Assembly (NCBI GenBank): GCA_035461765.1 | Contig: DATHUY010000077.1 | Location: forward strand, 1-64,000 | Direction: 5' to 3' | From: Longimicrobiales bacterium | Lineage (GTDB): Bacteria; Gemmatimonadota; Gemmatimonadetes; Longimicrobiales; RSA9 | DNA: 64,000 bases | In this document: in pieces, positions 1-8,324 of the stretch | How the letters are laid out: each line of letters starts with the position of its first letter | How positions within the stretch are numbered: position 1 is the stretch's first letter | Position numbers and translations under genes: made by a program | The notes under the pieces: model-generated | Databases searched by the model: none | Told to the model about the DNA's origin: nothing | Seen by the model: only the letters and a program-made list of their open reading frames with translations

Positions 1-95
1 GCAGGGCCGTGTGACACGTAAGAGGGTGGGATCCGGCGCGTCGAAAGGCGCACACCGAACCTAGCGGAACCAGGTCCCTCGCCAGTAAACAGAAG

Positions 96-133
96 CCCCG
101 GTGTTGCGGATTCGTCCGCGGCATCGGGGTTTT
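96..133 (+). terminator. Probable intrinsic terminator of a gene left of the window
   Basis: CCCCG (96-100) pairs with CGGGG (125-129), with an inner GCGG/CCGC pairing, and TTTT follows at 130-133 on the + strand. This fits the end of a + strand transcript entering from the left. Positions 1-95 hold no gene end I can assign; stop codons occur in all three + frames, so any CDS must finish very near the left edge. On the minus strand the run after the stem is not T-rich, so it is less likely to end the PepSY transcript. Confidence 0.5.
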
Positions 134-217
134 CTGCATCGACACCGGCCAGCCCGGGGACGGACGGTTCCATCGCCGAGTCGGCCTCCGTCCGCCGAGC
201 CGGCCTCCGGCCCCCGG

Positions 218-1276
218 CTACCGGCCGTTCTTCCGCACCAGCTTCTGCACGTACGTGACCGCGCCGCTCAGTGCGAGCGATGCGAGCATCAGTCCGCACA
301 CGAATACGGCGAGGCGGTACAGCGCGCTCCCGGCCTTGCCTGCATGCAGCGGATACATCGCGTGCAGCGTCTTCTGGCCCGGTGCGCTCGCGCACGCATC
401 GGTCCTTCCGACCACCTCACCCGCATGATCGAGATAGAGGTAGGAGCGGCCGTTCGGGTGCAGCTCGCATGGCTGCTTCAACCGGAACTCGTTGTGCCCG
501 TCGCCGTCGTGCGGCGGGTAGTAGAATACGAGCCGCGCGTCCGGAAACTCCTCCGCGACGCGCGTCAGCATATCCGCGCCGGCCAACGTGACGGGCGGAA
601 GATCGCGCGCGGGTGCGACGGCGGCCGGCGGAGCATCGCCGAAGATGCCATTGAGGATCCGGCCGGCTGTCGAGTAGAAGACGATCGCGCTGCCGCTGAG
701 CAGGACGAGAAGAAGGATCGGCGTCGAGACGACACCGAGATCGCGGTGCCATACCAGCAGATCGCGACGTGCCAGGCTCGCGGGCAGGAGGTTGCGCAGG
801 GAGAAGCGCTTCCGCGTCGGCCACCAGAGGACCAGGCCGGTCAGTGCGAGCAGGGCACCGAGCAGTGCGATCACGCCGCCGACCTTCTCACCGGTCTCAC
901 CCGCCATGAGATGCGCATGCAGGTCGAAGAGCAGGCTCATCAGGCGCTCGTTCGGTCTCCATTGGTCGATGATCCGGTGATCCGCAGCCGACAGAAACGC
1001 CTCGCCGTCCACGAGGTACAGATGGTACGCGGAAACGCCAGGCTCCGGCAGCTTGACCGATCGCAGATTCGGACCGAACGCCGCTTCTGCAGCAGCAATC
1101 GCAGCGGCGTGCTCGGCCGGCCCGAGCTGCGGCGCGGGCGCGCGCAGCTCGGGATAGACGAGTCGCCAGTATGCTTCCTTGTAGACGAGCGCGGAGCCCG
1201 TCACGCCGAACACGAACAGCAGCAGCGACAGCGCCAGGCCGATCCAGGCGTGCGTCTGCCGGATCAGCCTGCGCAT
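218..1276 (-). CDS. PepSY-associated membrane protein, probable ferric-siderophore reductase type
   Basis: A 352-residue protein with the PepSY_TM layout: one N-terminal membrane segment (about 10-32), a periplasmic PepSY-like stretch, two central segments (about 125-148 and 178-200), a second periplasmic stretch and a last C-terminal segment (about 318-342) followed by a basic tail. The histidine-bearing FDLHAHLMAG before the second segment is typical of the family, which often sits beside siderophore receptors and is thought to reduce or handle ferric-siderophores at the inner membrane (inference for this gene). The start at 1276 was chosen because longer versions run into the receptor gene; the receptor's stop lies 10 bases upstream, so the two are almost certainly co-transcribed and translationally coupled. 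Confidence 0.85.
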   Translation of the reverse strand: MRRLIRQTHAWIGLALSLLLFVFGVTGSALVYKEAYWRLVYPELRAPAPQLGPAEHAAAIAAAEAAFGPNLRSVKLPEPGVSAYHLYLVDGEAFLSAADHRIIDQWRPNERLMSLLFDLHAHLMAGETGEKVGGVIALLGALLALTGLVLWWPTRKRFSLRNLLPASLARRDLLVWHRDLGVVSTPILLLVLLSGSAIVFYSTAGRILNGIFGDAPPAAVAPARDLPPVTLAGADMLTRVAEEFPDARLVFYYPPHDGDGHNEFRLKQPCELHPNGRSYLYLDHAGEVVGRTDACASAPGQKTLHAMYPLHAGKAGSALYRLAVFVCGLMLASLALSGAVTYVQKLVRKNGR

Positions 1277-1286
1277 GGACGGCCGT

Positions 1287-3671
1287 CTAGAACCGCGTTT
1301 CGGCGCGGAGCGAGAACGTGCGCCCGCGGCCCGCGAAGTAGCGGTCCGCAAGGGTCGTCGCGGCCTGCCCGAAATAGGTGATGTACTGCTCATCCAGGAG
1401 ATTCGATGCCGACAGGGTAATGGTGGTGATCCCGAGGCCGGCGGAAATGGAGCCGTCCACGGTGGTATAGCCATCGAACTGCGCGGTCACATCGCCGGCG
1501 CCGTTGCGGAACTCGCGATCGAAGAACGTGAAGCTCTGAAGACGACCGCTGAAGCGGCGGCCGCGGTTCACGTCGACAGCCAGGTTCAGCCGGTCCGGAC
1601 CGATGTCGGCCGCACTCAGGTCCGACTCGTACGAGCCGTTGTCGTCACCATCGAAGCTGCCGCGCAGCATCGAATAGCCGGCATTGAAGGCGAGGCGGGG
1701 ACCGGCCTCGAAGCGCCCGGTGAACTCCCAGCCGTGCGTCCGCGTGGGCTCCCGCCGGACCTGGAAGATTCCGTCCGCGTTCGGCACCAGGCGCGACCCG
1801 AAGTCCGACGCCGACTGGAACCACGTCGCACCGACCAGCGCACGAGACGTCCCGAACGTGCCGCCAAACTCGATGTTGTCCGTCTTGACGGGCTGGAGCG
1901 CGAGGAAGTCCCCGACCGCGGTGCCCTCCTCGGATATGCCGCGCAGCACGCGCCCGACGTCGGGCATCGTGAACGCCTGTGAGAACGTGCCGTAGAAGCG
2001 GAGCCCGTTGATGGGGGTGACCACGCCGCCGACGTTGAAGAGCGGCTCGTCGAAGCTCGGGCTGCCGCCCGCCACGTTCACCCGCTGGTGGTCAGCCCGG
2101 TTGCCGGCCAGCGTGGTGAAGTCCGGCACATCGAGCTTCGCCAGCTCCCACCGCATGCCGCCGGAAATCGACAGCCAGCCGAGCGGCAGATGATCCAGCT
2201 GGACGAACGGCGCGTAGTTGAAGAACTCCGTGACGGGAACCCAGTTGCGATCCGTCTGCACCAGGCTCTGATACGTCAGGTCGCGCAGGAAGTCGAAGCC
2301 CGTGATCACGTCCAGGGGCATGCCGGCCAGGCCCGCACGCGCGTACGTGAAGCGCGTGCCGTACTTCTCCGAGTTGTTCTGCGACTGGTCGAACAGCTCG
2401 CCCACCGGTGCGATCTGCGGATCCTGGAACGTCGCAAAGCGACCTCCGCCAAACAGGGCGGAGAAGTCCTGGTAGTACGCCTTCGCCGAGAGCCGCCCGC
2501 CGCCCAGCAGCGTGTGCTCATAGTCGAGCGCTGCGGTGAACACGTCGTTCACCGGCTCCGTGCCTTCCGGCTGACCGGGTACCGACACCGCCGGCGTACC
2601 CGCCGCCCGATCGCCTGCGACGATGTCGAAGTTGCCTTCCTGCGCCAGCCGGAACCTGTTGACCATCAGCTGCAGACGCTGGTTCGCGTCCGGCTCCCAG
2701 CCGACCTTGCCCATGAAGTTGCGGCTGTTCGAATCCGCGATGTCGCCCTGCACGTTGTCGACACCGATCGCGCGCTCACGTCCGTCGTACTGCAGCCCGC
2801 GCTCTTCGTAGCTGGCCGACCCGAGGACGTCCACGCTGCCGAAACGCTTGCCCGCCATGTACTGGCCGCGCCAGCCGAAACCGTCGCCATCGAAACCGTC
2901 GCTGCTGGTCGTGCCCAGCGACACGCGCTGCTCCAGCCGGCCCGTCTTCGGCGGGCTCACAGTCACATAGTTGATGATACCGCCCGTCGCCCCGAGACCC
3001 TGGATCGCGTTCGCGCCGAAGATCACCTCCACCCGCTCGATCGCTTCCATGTCCACCGTGAACCCGTCCCGCCGACCGTCGCGCAGAGGGTTCGACTGCG
3101 GCACACCGTCGATCAGAAAGAGCGGGCGCCGGCCCCGGAAGCTCTCGCCCGCGCTCGTCAGCTTCTGACGCGCCGGCGAGAAGCTCGGGATCACGTTCGA
3201 CAGCACCTCCGTCGGGTTCGACGCCAGGCCCTGCTGTACCTGGAGCTCGCGGGCCTCGATCACATCCACCTTGATCGGCAGTGTCGCGGCCGCAGCACCG
3301 GTCCGCGTCGCCGCAACCACCTGAAGACCCGTCAGCGCGATCGCGACTTCTTCGACCTCGAAGTCGACGGTTAACCGTCCCGCCGCCGCCTCGATCGAAC
3401 GCTCCACGCTCCGGTATCCTATCCCCTCGACCCGCACCACCCAGGCACCTGCCGCCACCGGGCCGATGCGGTACTGGCCTGCCTCATTCGTCACGGCGCT
3501 CTGCGATGCCGGGCCTCGGGCCGACACCGCGATGCCCGACACCGGCTGGCCCGCCGGATTGAGCACTCGCCCGCTGATTACGACCGTTCCCTGCTGCGCT
3601 GCGGCCGGTGTCATTACCCCGGCCAGACCGATAGTCAGCGCACAGGCGCTGACGAAAGCTGCGAACCTCAC
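1287..3671 (-). CDS. TonB-dependent outer-membrane receptor, siderophore type
   Basis: A 794-residue receptor. Residues 1-26 are a signal peptide ending AAAQ; about 30-110 form a carboxypeptidase-regulatory-like beta-sandwich; about 125-240 are the plug (LFLIDGVPQ, then IERVEVIFGANAIQGLGATGGIINYV); the rest is a 22-strand-type barrel ending in the aromatic residue F794, as outer-membrane barrels do. I chose the GTG at 3671: it is preceded by GGTGAGGGACTC, gives a clean signal peptide, and keeps the Fur-like box (3698-3712) outside the coding region. Upstream ATGs at 3716 and 3707 lie in or beside that box. The PepSY gene follows 10 bases later. The pair is likely an iron-regulated ferric-siderophore (or heme) uptake operon; the substrate cannot be read from sequence. 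Confidence 0.9.
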   Translation of the reverse strand: MRFAAFVSACALTIGLAGVMTPAAAQQGTVVISGRVLNPAGQPVSGIAVSARGPASQSAVTNEAGQYRIGPVAAGAWVVRVEGIGYRSVERSIEAAAGRLTVDFEVEEVAIALTGLQVVAATRTGAAAATLPIKVDVIEARELQVQQGLASNPTEVLSNVIPSFSPARQKLTSAGESFRGRRPLFLIDGVPQSNPLRDGRRDGFTVDMEAIERVEVIFGANAIQGLGATGGIINYVTVSPPKTGRLEQRVSLGTTSSDGFDGDGFGWRGQYMAGKRFGSVDVLGSASYEERGLQYDGRERAIGVDNVQGDIADSNSRNFMGKVGWEPDANQRLQLMVNRFRLAQEGNFDIVAGDRAAGTPAVSVPGQPEGTEPVNDVFTAALDYEHTLLGGGRLSAKAYYQDFSALFGGGRFATFQDPQIAPVGELFDQSQNNSEKYGTRFTYARAGLAGMPLDVITGFDFLRDLTYQSLVQTDRNWVPVTEFFNYAPFVQLDHLPLGWLSISGGMRWELAKLDVPDFTTLAGNRADHQRVNVAGGSPSFDEPLFNVGGVVTPINGLRFYGTFSQAFTMPDVGRVLRGISEEGTAVGDFLALQPVKTDNIEFGGTFGTSRALVGATWFQSASDFGSRLVPNADGIFQVRREPTRTHGWEFTGRFEAGPRLAFNAGYSMLRGSFDGDDNGSYESDLSAADIGPDRLNLAVDVNRGRRFSGRLQSFTFFDREFRNGAGDVTAQFDGYTTVDGSISAGLGITTITLSASNLLDEQYITYFGQAATTLADRYFAGRGRTFSLRAETRF

Positions 3672-3697
3672 GAGTCCCTCACCACGTCGTTTGAGGT

Positions 3698-3712
3698 TGA
3701 GAATCATTTTCA
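3698..3712 (-). promoter_or_regulatory. Fur-like operator
   Basis: TGAGAATCATTTTCA is a 7-1-7 near-palindrome (6 of 7 arm positions pair) and closely matches the classical Fur core TGATAATNATTATCA. It sits 27-41 bases upstream of the chosen GTG start of the TonB receptor, where a repressor would block the promoter. In this GC-rich DNA the AT-rich site stands out. Zur or PerR relatives use similar sites, so the identity of the regulator is an inference supported by the receptor-PepSY target. Confidence 0.75.
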
Positions 3713-3943
3713 ACATGAAAATGGTAGGCGCTGTCACGTCCGGGCGCAAGGGAGATGTTTATGCGCCGGCAAGGGGGCCGACTGGTGGGCGCATGGCGAG
3801 CGCGACTGGCATCCAATCCTGGATACATGAACGCCCGTTGCACCCACCGCGAGCGACGCCTGAGCCACTCACGCCAGCCGCTTGCGCCATTCCTGATCTG
3901 CCGTCATAATCCAGGCATACCGCACATACTTAGCACCTTCCCA

Positions 3944-6499
3944 ATGGCGCTGATGCTCGTTCGCCTGACCACCCTTGGTGCCGCGCGTGTCCACTCCGGG
4001 GAAACTGATTTTCCCGACCTGCCCGCGCAGCGCCTCCGCTTCGCGCTCCTGCTCTATCTGGCCGTAGAGCGGGACGTCGCGCGCGAGGAGGTGGTGGCGC
4101 TGTTCTGGCCCGACCGCGACACGGCGCGCGGAAAACATGCGTTGCGTCAGATGCTGTACGAGCTGCGTCAGGTGCTGGGCGATGACTGGATCGACATGGG
4201 GAGGGACCGCATCGTCGTGAGTGCCGCCGTCGACGCGGTGGAGTTCCAGCGCGCGGTCGAGGACGGCCGGCTCACGGATGCACTGGCGCTCTATGGCGGG
4301 CCCTTCCTGCACGGCTTCTCCCTGGACAATCGGTCGTTCGAGGCGTGGGTCGATCGGCGCCGCGGCCACCTGGCGCGGCTGCATCGCCGGCTCCAGCGCG
4401 ATCACGTTGCGGCGCTCGTCGCGTCGGGCAGGGCGGATGACGCGCTGAATGCGGCCCGACAATGGGTGGAGCTGGATCCGCTCGACGACGAGGCGGCGCA
4501 TACGCTGATCGAGCGGCTCGCCGCCGCGGGTCAGCGCACGGCCGCGCTCCAGTACTACGACAACTACGTGCGTCAGCTCGAGGCGGAGCTCGAGGTCGAG
4601 CCGCTCGAGGAGACGCAGGCGCTCGTCGCGTCGATCCGGAATGGTGATGCTGTCGCCCCTTCGATGGGCCAGCCCGACGCGTCCGCTTCCGTCGTCGAGG
4701 ACACTTCAGCCGAGCCCCCGTCAGCCCATGCCCCCGCGCCGATGACGCCGGTCTCGGTGCATGCGGCAGGAACGGTGGCGGACCGTCGCCAAGCACGCAT
4801 GCCGCCGCGCCGGCGTCCGCGCGAGATGTGGCGAGGCGCATCTCTGGCCCGGCGCTCCGTCGTGATCGCAGTTCTCGTCGTGCTCGTGAGCGTGCCCGCG
4901 TATCTCTCGCGGCAGTCGGGGCAGTCGGCGCAGGCCGCTACCGTCGCGGAAAACATGTACGTGATCGCCATGATGCCGATCAGCGACCTGTCTGAGGACA
5001 AGTCGCTGCGGGCGCTCGCGGAATCGCTCACCGACGACCTCACGCAAGCCATCGCGCGGAGTCGCCAGGTCGGCGTGCGCTCACCCGCCGCCGTCCGCGA
5101 GCTGAGAGAACGTGGCGTATTGGAGACCGAGCTCGGAACGCAGCTCGGCGTCAACTATATGGTGGGTGGGCGCGTGAGTCAGGCAGGTGGCGTGGTGCGC
5201 GCCGTCATCGAGCTGCTCGATGGCAATGGCATTGTGCTGCAGACCCGGACCATCGAGCGACCCTCATCGGAGAGTCATAACCTGAGCCAGGACATGGCGG
5301 GGCTTGCCGAGGAGTTTCTGCGAACCGAGCTGCGGCTCCCTGCCCACGTCCGGTTTCAGGCGTCCGGCGCATCGAGTGAGGAAGCGTTCCGCCTCGTCAA
5401 CAGAACCCGCGACATGCAATACGAGATCGTTAACATGCTTGAGGCCGGGGAACGGCCGGCGGCGGACGCACGGCTCGTGGAAATGGATTCAATCCTCGCG
5501 CTGGCGTCCAGCCTGGATCCGGAGTGGGCGGAGCCCGTGGTTCGGCGTGGCTGGGGCCTGGAGCGTCGCGTATTCATCGCCGGCTACGGTCGTGAAGATC
5601 CGGTGCTGCGGCGCGAGTTGCTGGAGCGGGCGTTGTCGTTTGCGGATCAGGCGGAACGGCTCGCCGCGGATAACGCCGACGTCCACGCGCTGCGTGGCAC
5701 GCTGCTGTACCATCTGGCCCGGATGGACGGCACGACGCCTCATTCTCTCCTGGCCGGATTCGCAGATGCTGAAGCGGAGTTGAAGCGTGCAACACAGCTC
5801 GATCCGTCGAACGAGAATGCCTGGACCCGTCTGTCTGACCTCCAGTTCGCTGCCGGTCGTTACGGCGAATCTGCCTACTCCGCCGAACAGGGCTTCAATG
5901 TCGCGGGGCCACGGGCGCAGGGATTCCTGTATCAGAGATGGCGGAGTGACTTCGAGATCGGTGATGACCTCGAGGCCAATGGCTGGTGCGGGCAGCTCTG
6001 GAGCATCGAGCCGACCCTGCCAGGCCTGTACTGCCTGCTGTCGCTCGAGGCCTGGGGGGCCAGTCCGCCTGATCCCGCAGCATCGCGCCGGCTGAAGGCG
6101 AGGTTCCTGCAGAAATCCGATCTTCGCCGGCAGCCGGAGATGGAGAGCCGCTTCAGCACCCTGCTCGCGGCCATCTATGCCCAGGCCGGTCAGCCGGACA
6201 GCGCCCGAGTCATCCTCGACCGCCTCGACCCTGACGAGCCGGGATCTCTGTGGATGCGCGCGGGTGTGGAGGCGCTGCTCGGTAACGATGCCGAAGCAGT
6301 CGTGCTCCTCGGGCGGTATATGGAGGCGGACCCGAGACAGGGGCCCCGCATTGCACGCACGCGCCCGTTCTGGGACCTCGCCACCCGCGTGGATCTCAAC
6401 GCGCTGATCGCCAGCAGGAGCCGCATTGCTGCCGACGGTCCCGCCCCCTCAGGAGGAGTCGAGCGCGAGGACGGCAGGCCCGCTGGCCCGCCTCACTGA
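3944..6499 (+). CDS. SARP/BTAD-type regulator with membrane anchor and TPR tail
   Basis: An 851-residue protein. Residues about 1-95 form an OmpR/SARP-like winged helix (opening RLTTLGAARV, with QRLRFALLLYLA and ALRQMLYELRQVL); about 96-245 are the all-alpha bacterial transcriptional activation domain; a proline/alanine linker follows; about 304-322 is a single membrane helix; about 335-450 resembles the FlgO/TolB-like domain found in CadC-type adenylate-cyclase-like proteins (VIAMMPISDLSED); the C-terminal half is TPR-like. This arrangement, with a cytoplasmic DNA-binding head and a periplasmic sensing tail, is common in Gemmatimonadota. Start ATG 3944; ATG 3953 is equally possible. It is divergent from the iron receptor across 272 bases, so it could control it, but nothing shows this directly. 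The 3' end overlaps a convergent small gene by 7 bases. Confidence 0.85.
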   Translation: MALMLVRLTTLGAARVHSGETDFPDLPAQRLRFALLLYLAVERDVAREEVVALFWPDRDTARGKHALRQMLYELRQVLGDDWIDMGRDRIVVSAAVDAVEFQRAVEDGRLTDALALYGGPFLHGFSLDNRSFEAWVDRRRGHLARLHRRLQRDHVAALVASGRADDALNAARQWVELDPLDDEAAHTLIERLAAAGQRTAALQYYDNYVRQLEAELEVEPLEETQALVASIRNGDAVAPSMGQPDASASVVEDTSAEPPSAHAPAPMTPVSVHAAGTVADRRQARMPPRRRPREMWRGASLARRSVVIAVLVVLVSVPAYLSRQSGQSAQAATVAENMYVIAMMPISDLSEDKSLRALAESLTDDLTQAIARSRQVGVRSPAAVRELRERGVLETELGTQLGVNYMVGGRVSQAGGVVRAVIELLDGNGIVLQTRTIERPSSESHNLSQDMAGLAEEFLRTELRLPAHVRFQASGASSEEAFRLVNRTRDMQYEIVNMLEAGERPAADARLVEMDSILALASSLDPEWAEPVVRRGWGLERRVFIAGYGREDPVLRRELLERALSFADQAERLAADNADVHALRGTLLYHLARMDGTTPHSLLAGFADAEAELKRATQLDPSNENAWTRLSDLQFAAGRYGESAYSAEQGFNVAGPRAQGFLYQRWRSDFEIGDDLEANGWCGQLWSIEPTLPGLYCLLSLEAWGASPPDPAASRRLKARFLQKSDLRRQPEMESRFSTLLAAIYAQAGQPDSARVILDRLDPDEPGSLWMRAGVEALLGNDAEAVVLLGRYMEADPRQGPRIARTRPFWDLATRVDLNALIASRSRIAADGPAPSGGVEREDGRPAGPPH

Positions 6500-6825
6500 T
6501 CCGGACAGTACTCCGACCAGCTGCACGTAATGTCGTGGATCCACAGGCAGTCCGCGCGCTCCGTCGATTCCTTCTCCATCGTGCTGACCTTCCAGTCCGA
6601 CCCCGGCTCCGTCTTCACCGGCGTGCAGCCACCCTCCGCGTCCACATAGGCCAGCTTACGGATCAGCTCCTCACTCAGGACGAACGCGTCGATCGCGTCC
6701 CCTGATCCGCCGTGCTCGAGCGTCAGCGTCCGCTCCGTCTCTTCCGGATCACCCTCGAGCCTGTACGTGAACACCACTTTCCTGATGAGTCGCGCCGCAC
6801 TGCCTGACTCTCCCTGCTCGCGCAT
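6493..6825 (-). CDS. Hypothetical small protein
   Basis: 110 residues, not recognised. The start at 6825 is supported by GGAGG seven bases upstream; an in-frame ATG at 6831 is too close to that site. The N-terminal half has alternating beta-type sequence (RKVVFTYRLEG) with many Glu and Arg residues, and the C-terminal part has three cysteines (GGCTP, ADCLW, ITCSW, plus EYCPDQ at the end). No signal peptide or membrane segment is visible. It converges on the SARP-like gene and overlaps its stop by 7 bases, so the two may interfere transcriptionally. Codon use agrees with the neighbours, which supports a real gene. Confidence 0.55.
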   Translation of the reverse strand: MREQGESGSAARLIRKVVFTYRLEGDPEETERTLTLEHGGSGDAIDAFVLSEELIRKLAYVDAEGGCTPVKTEPGSDWKVSTMEKESTERADCLWIHDITCSWSEYCPDQ

Positions 6826-7050
6826 TTCCATGCCTCCATCTGCCGTGACCGTTCGTTCTCGATCGCACTGTACGCCGTTCCGGAGCCCATCGCCAGACCG
6901 AATGACGCACCGCGGCGCGGATCTGCACCCGGTCTGACGCTCGGCGGCCACGTCAGCCCTTCGGAGCGCCGCCGTCGTCGTTTCATCTGACGCAGGCGTC
7001 CTATCGTTCCAGTGTCTGCCGAACGGGCAGCAACGGACCACGGGGGAACC

Positions 7051-7692
7051 ATGACGTTGAGATTGCGCAGGGGTGGGGCTGGGCGGATGTCGGGCAGGGC
7101 ACTGATCCAGGCAGGTCTGACCTGTCTCGTTGCGACCGGATGTGCGACGGACCCGCCTCCTGCGTTGCTCACGATCGTGGATCCGGAGGCGCTGGCGTTT
7201 CATGACTCGGACCTGTTGTCCGACAGTGCCAAGGCGGTGATCCGCTCCTACCTCGGGCGTGCCGACCGTACTATCTGGCAGGATGCCGGGGATCCGGAGA
7301 TGGACCGGCTGGTCGGCGAGTGCCGGGCCACCACGGCCCTGCTGAACGCGGCCGCGCTGCCCGAGCCTGGGCGGACCCGGACCGTGATCGTCGACGTGCC
7401 CGGGACCGGTCTGACGGAGTTCCGCCTGTCGCGCGTGCAGAACGACACTGTCAGTGCCCCCACCTATACTGGTCAGGCCCGTGGGGGTGAGCTGTCGATT
7501 CTACTTGTGGGTGATTCGACCGTCGAGGGCCGCATCAACACCCTGGAAGGCGAATACAACTTCCGCTCCGGGCCGTTCGGCCTCATCACCATGGACGACC
7601 TCGACTCGAGCGGGGAGCCCAGGATTTACCTCATAGAGGAAACTGCCGCCAACATCCAGCCACCAGGCTACGCCGAAGGTGCACAATGCTGA
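7051..7692 (+). CDS. Hypothetical lipoprotein
   Basis: 213 residues. After a basic N-terminus the hydrophobic stretch GRALIQAGLTCLVATGC ends in a lipobox-like VATGC, so export and lipidation are likely. The mature part has no motif I recognise; the C-terminal half looks beta-rich (TLEGEYNFRSGPFGLITMDDL) and ends in a cysteine. Start ATG 7051 follows GGGGGAACC; ATG 7087 would give a shorter signal sequence and is possible. It overlaps the unused upstream part of the next open frame but not the DUF2442 coding region. Confidence 0.6.
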   Translation: MTLRLRRGGAGRMSGRALIQAGLTCLVATGCATDPPPALLTIVDPEALAFHDSDLLSDSAKAVIRSYLGRADRTIWQDAGDPEMDRLVGECRATTALLNAAALPEPGRTRTVIVDVPGTGLTEFRLSRVQNDTVSAPTYTGQARGGELSILLVGDSTVEGRINTLEGEYNFRSGPFGLITMDDLDSSGEPRIYLIEETAANIQPPGYAEGAQC

Positions 7693-7838
7693 ATCCGACT
7701 GCCATGGGCTCGAAGGGAAACGATTTCGATGCATCAGCTTCATTCCTGCGTCGCAGAATCTCCCAACTCCTCGCCCAACAGCTTCCAATTGCGCGATTCC
7801 GAACGACACATCGTCGAAGCGCGACCCTGGAGACGCCC

Positions 7839-8099
7839 ATGGCAGTCGGATCAGATCGTGTCATTGACGTACTCTTCACAAAAGAGACGCTCGTCCTGAG
7901 TCTCGCCGATGGATGTGTCCTCGTGGTTCCGCTCGCGTGGTTTCCGCGCCTCCGTGACGCGCCCGCCGATGCCCGCAGGAACTGGAAGGTGGCCGGCCGG
8001 AAGGGCGACGCCGTGCACTGGCCGGACATCCATGAGGCGCTGAACGTCGCCTCGCTGCTGAAGCGCGGAAGATCGAATGGCCGCGACCTGGTCCTCTAG
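7839..8099 (+). CDS. DUF2442 domain protein
   Basis: 86 residues that follow the DUF2442 pattern nearly end to end: an N-terminal V-x-V-like strand, LSLADGCVLVVPLAWFPRL, an Arg-x-x-W segment (ARRNWKV) and the closing GDAVHWPDIHEALNVASLL. DUF2442 proteins are small, of unknown function, and are often encoded next to a DUF4160 partner in toxin-antitoxin-like pairs; no DUF4160 gene is present here. The start was placed at 7839 because CCTGGAGACGCC precedes it and the domain begins directly afterwards; the open frame extends upstream without domain match. Confidence 0.8.
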   Translation: MAVGSDRVIDVLFTKETLVLSLADGCVLVVPLAWFPRLRDAPADARRNWKVAGRKGDAVHWPDIHEALNVASLLKRGRSNGRDLVL

Positions 8100-8324
8100 C
8101 GGGTCGCACACAATGACGTACCAGCGGAGGATGTACGAATAGCGGAGCTCACGGAGCGCGGAGGAGGCGGACTGCTCGACAGCAGCCTCCTCCCGTTGCG
8201 TGATCGGACGCATCGACACGATGCCTCCCCCGCTCACCGACGCCGGTCGCAGCCTCATTTGCCGCTGTCACACCCCCCGGGCATATTCCAGTTCGTCCCT
8301 CCGTAGCACCAGCAGAGAGTCGTC

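Noticed and set aside
7686-7838. Upstream extension of the DUF2442 frame
   Set aside because: The extra 51 residues match nothing in the family and a good ribosome site precedes the later ATG.
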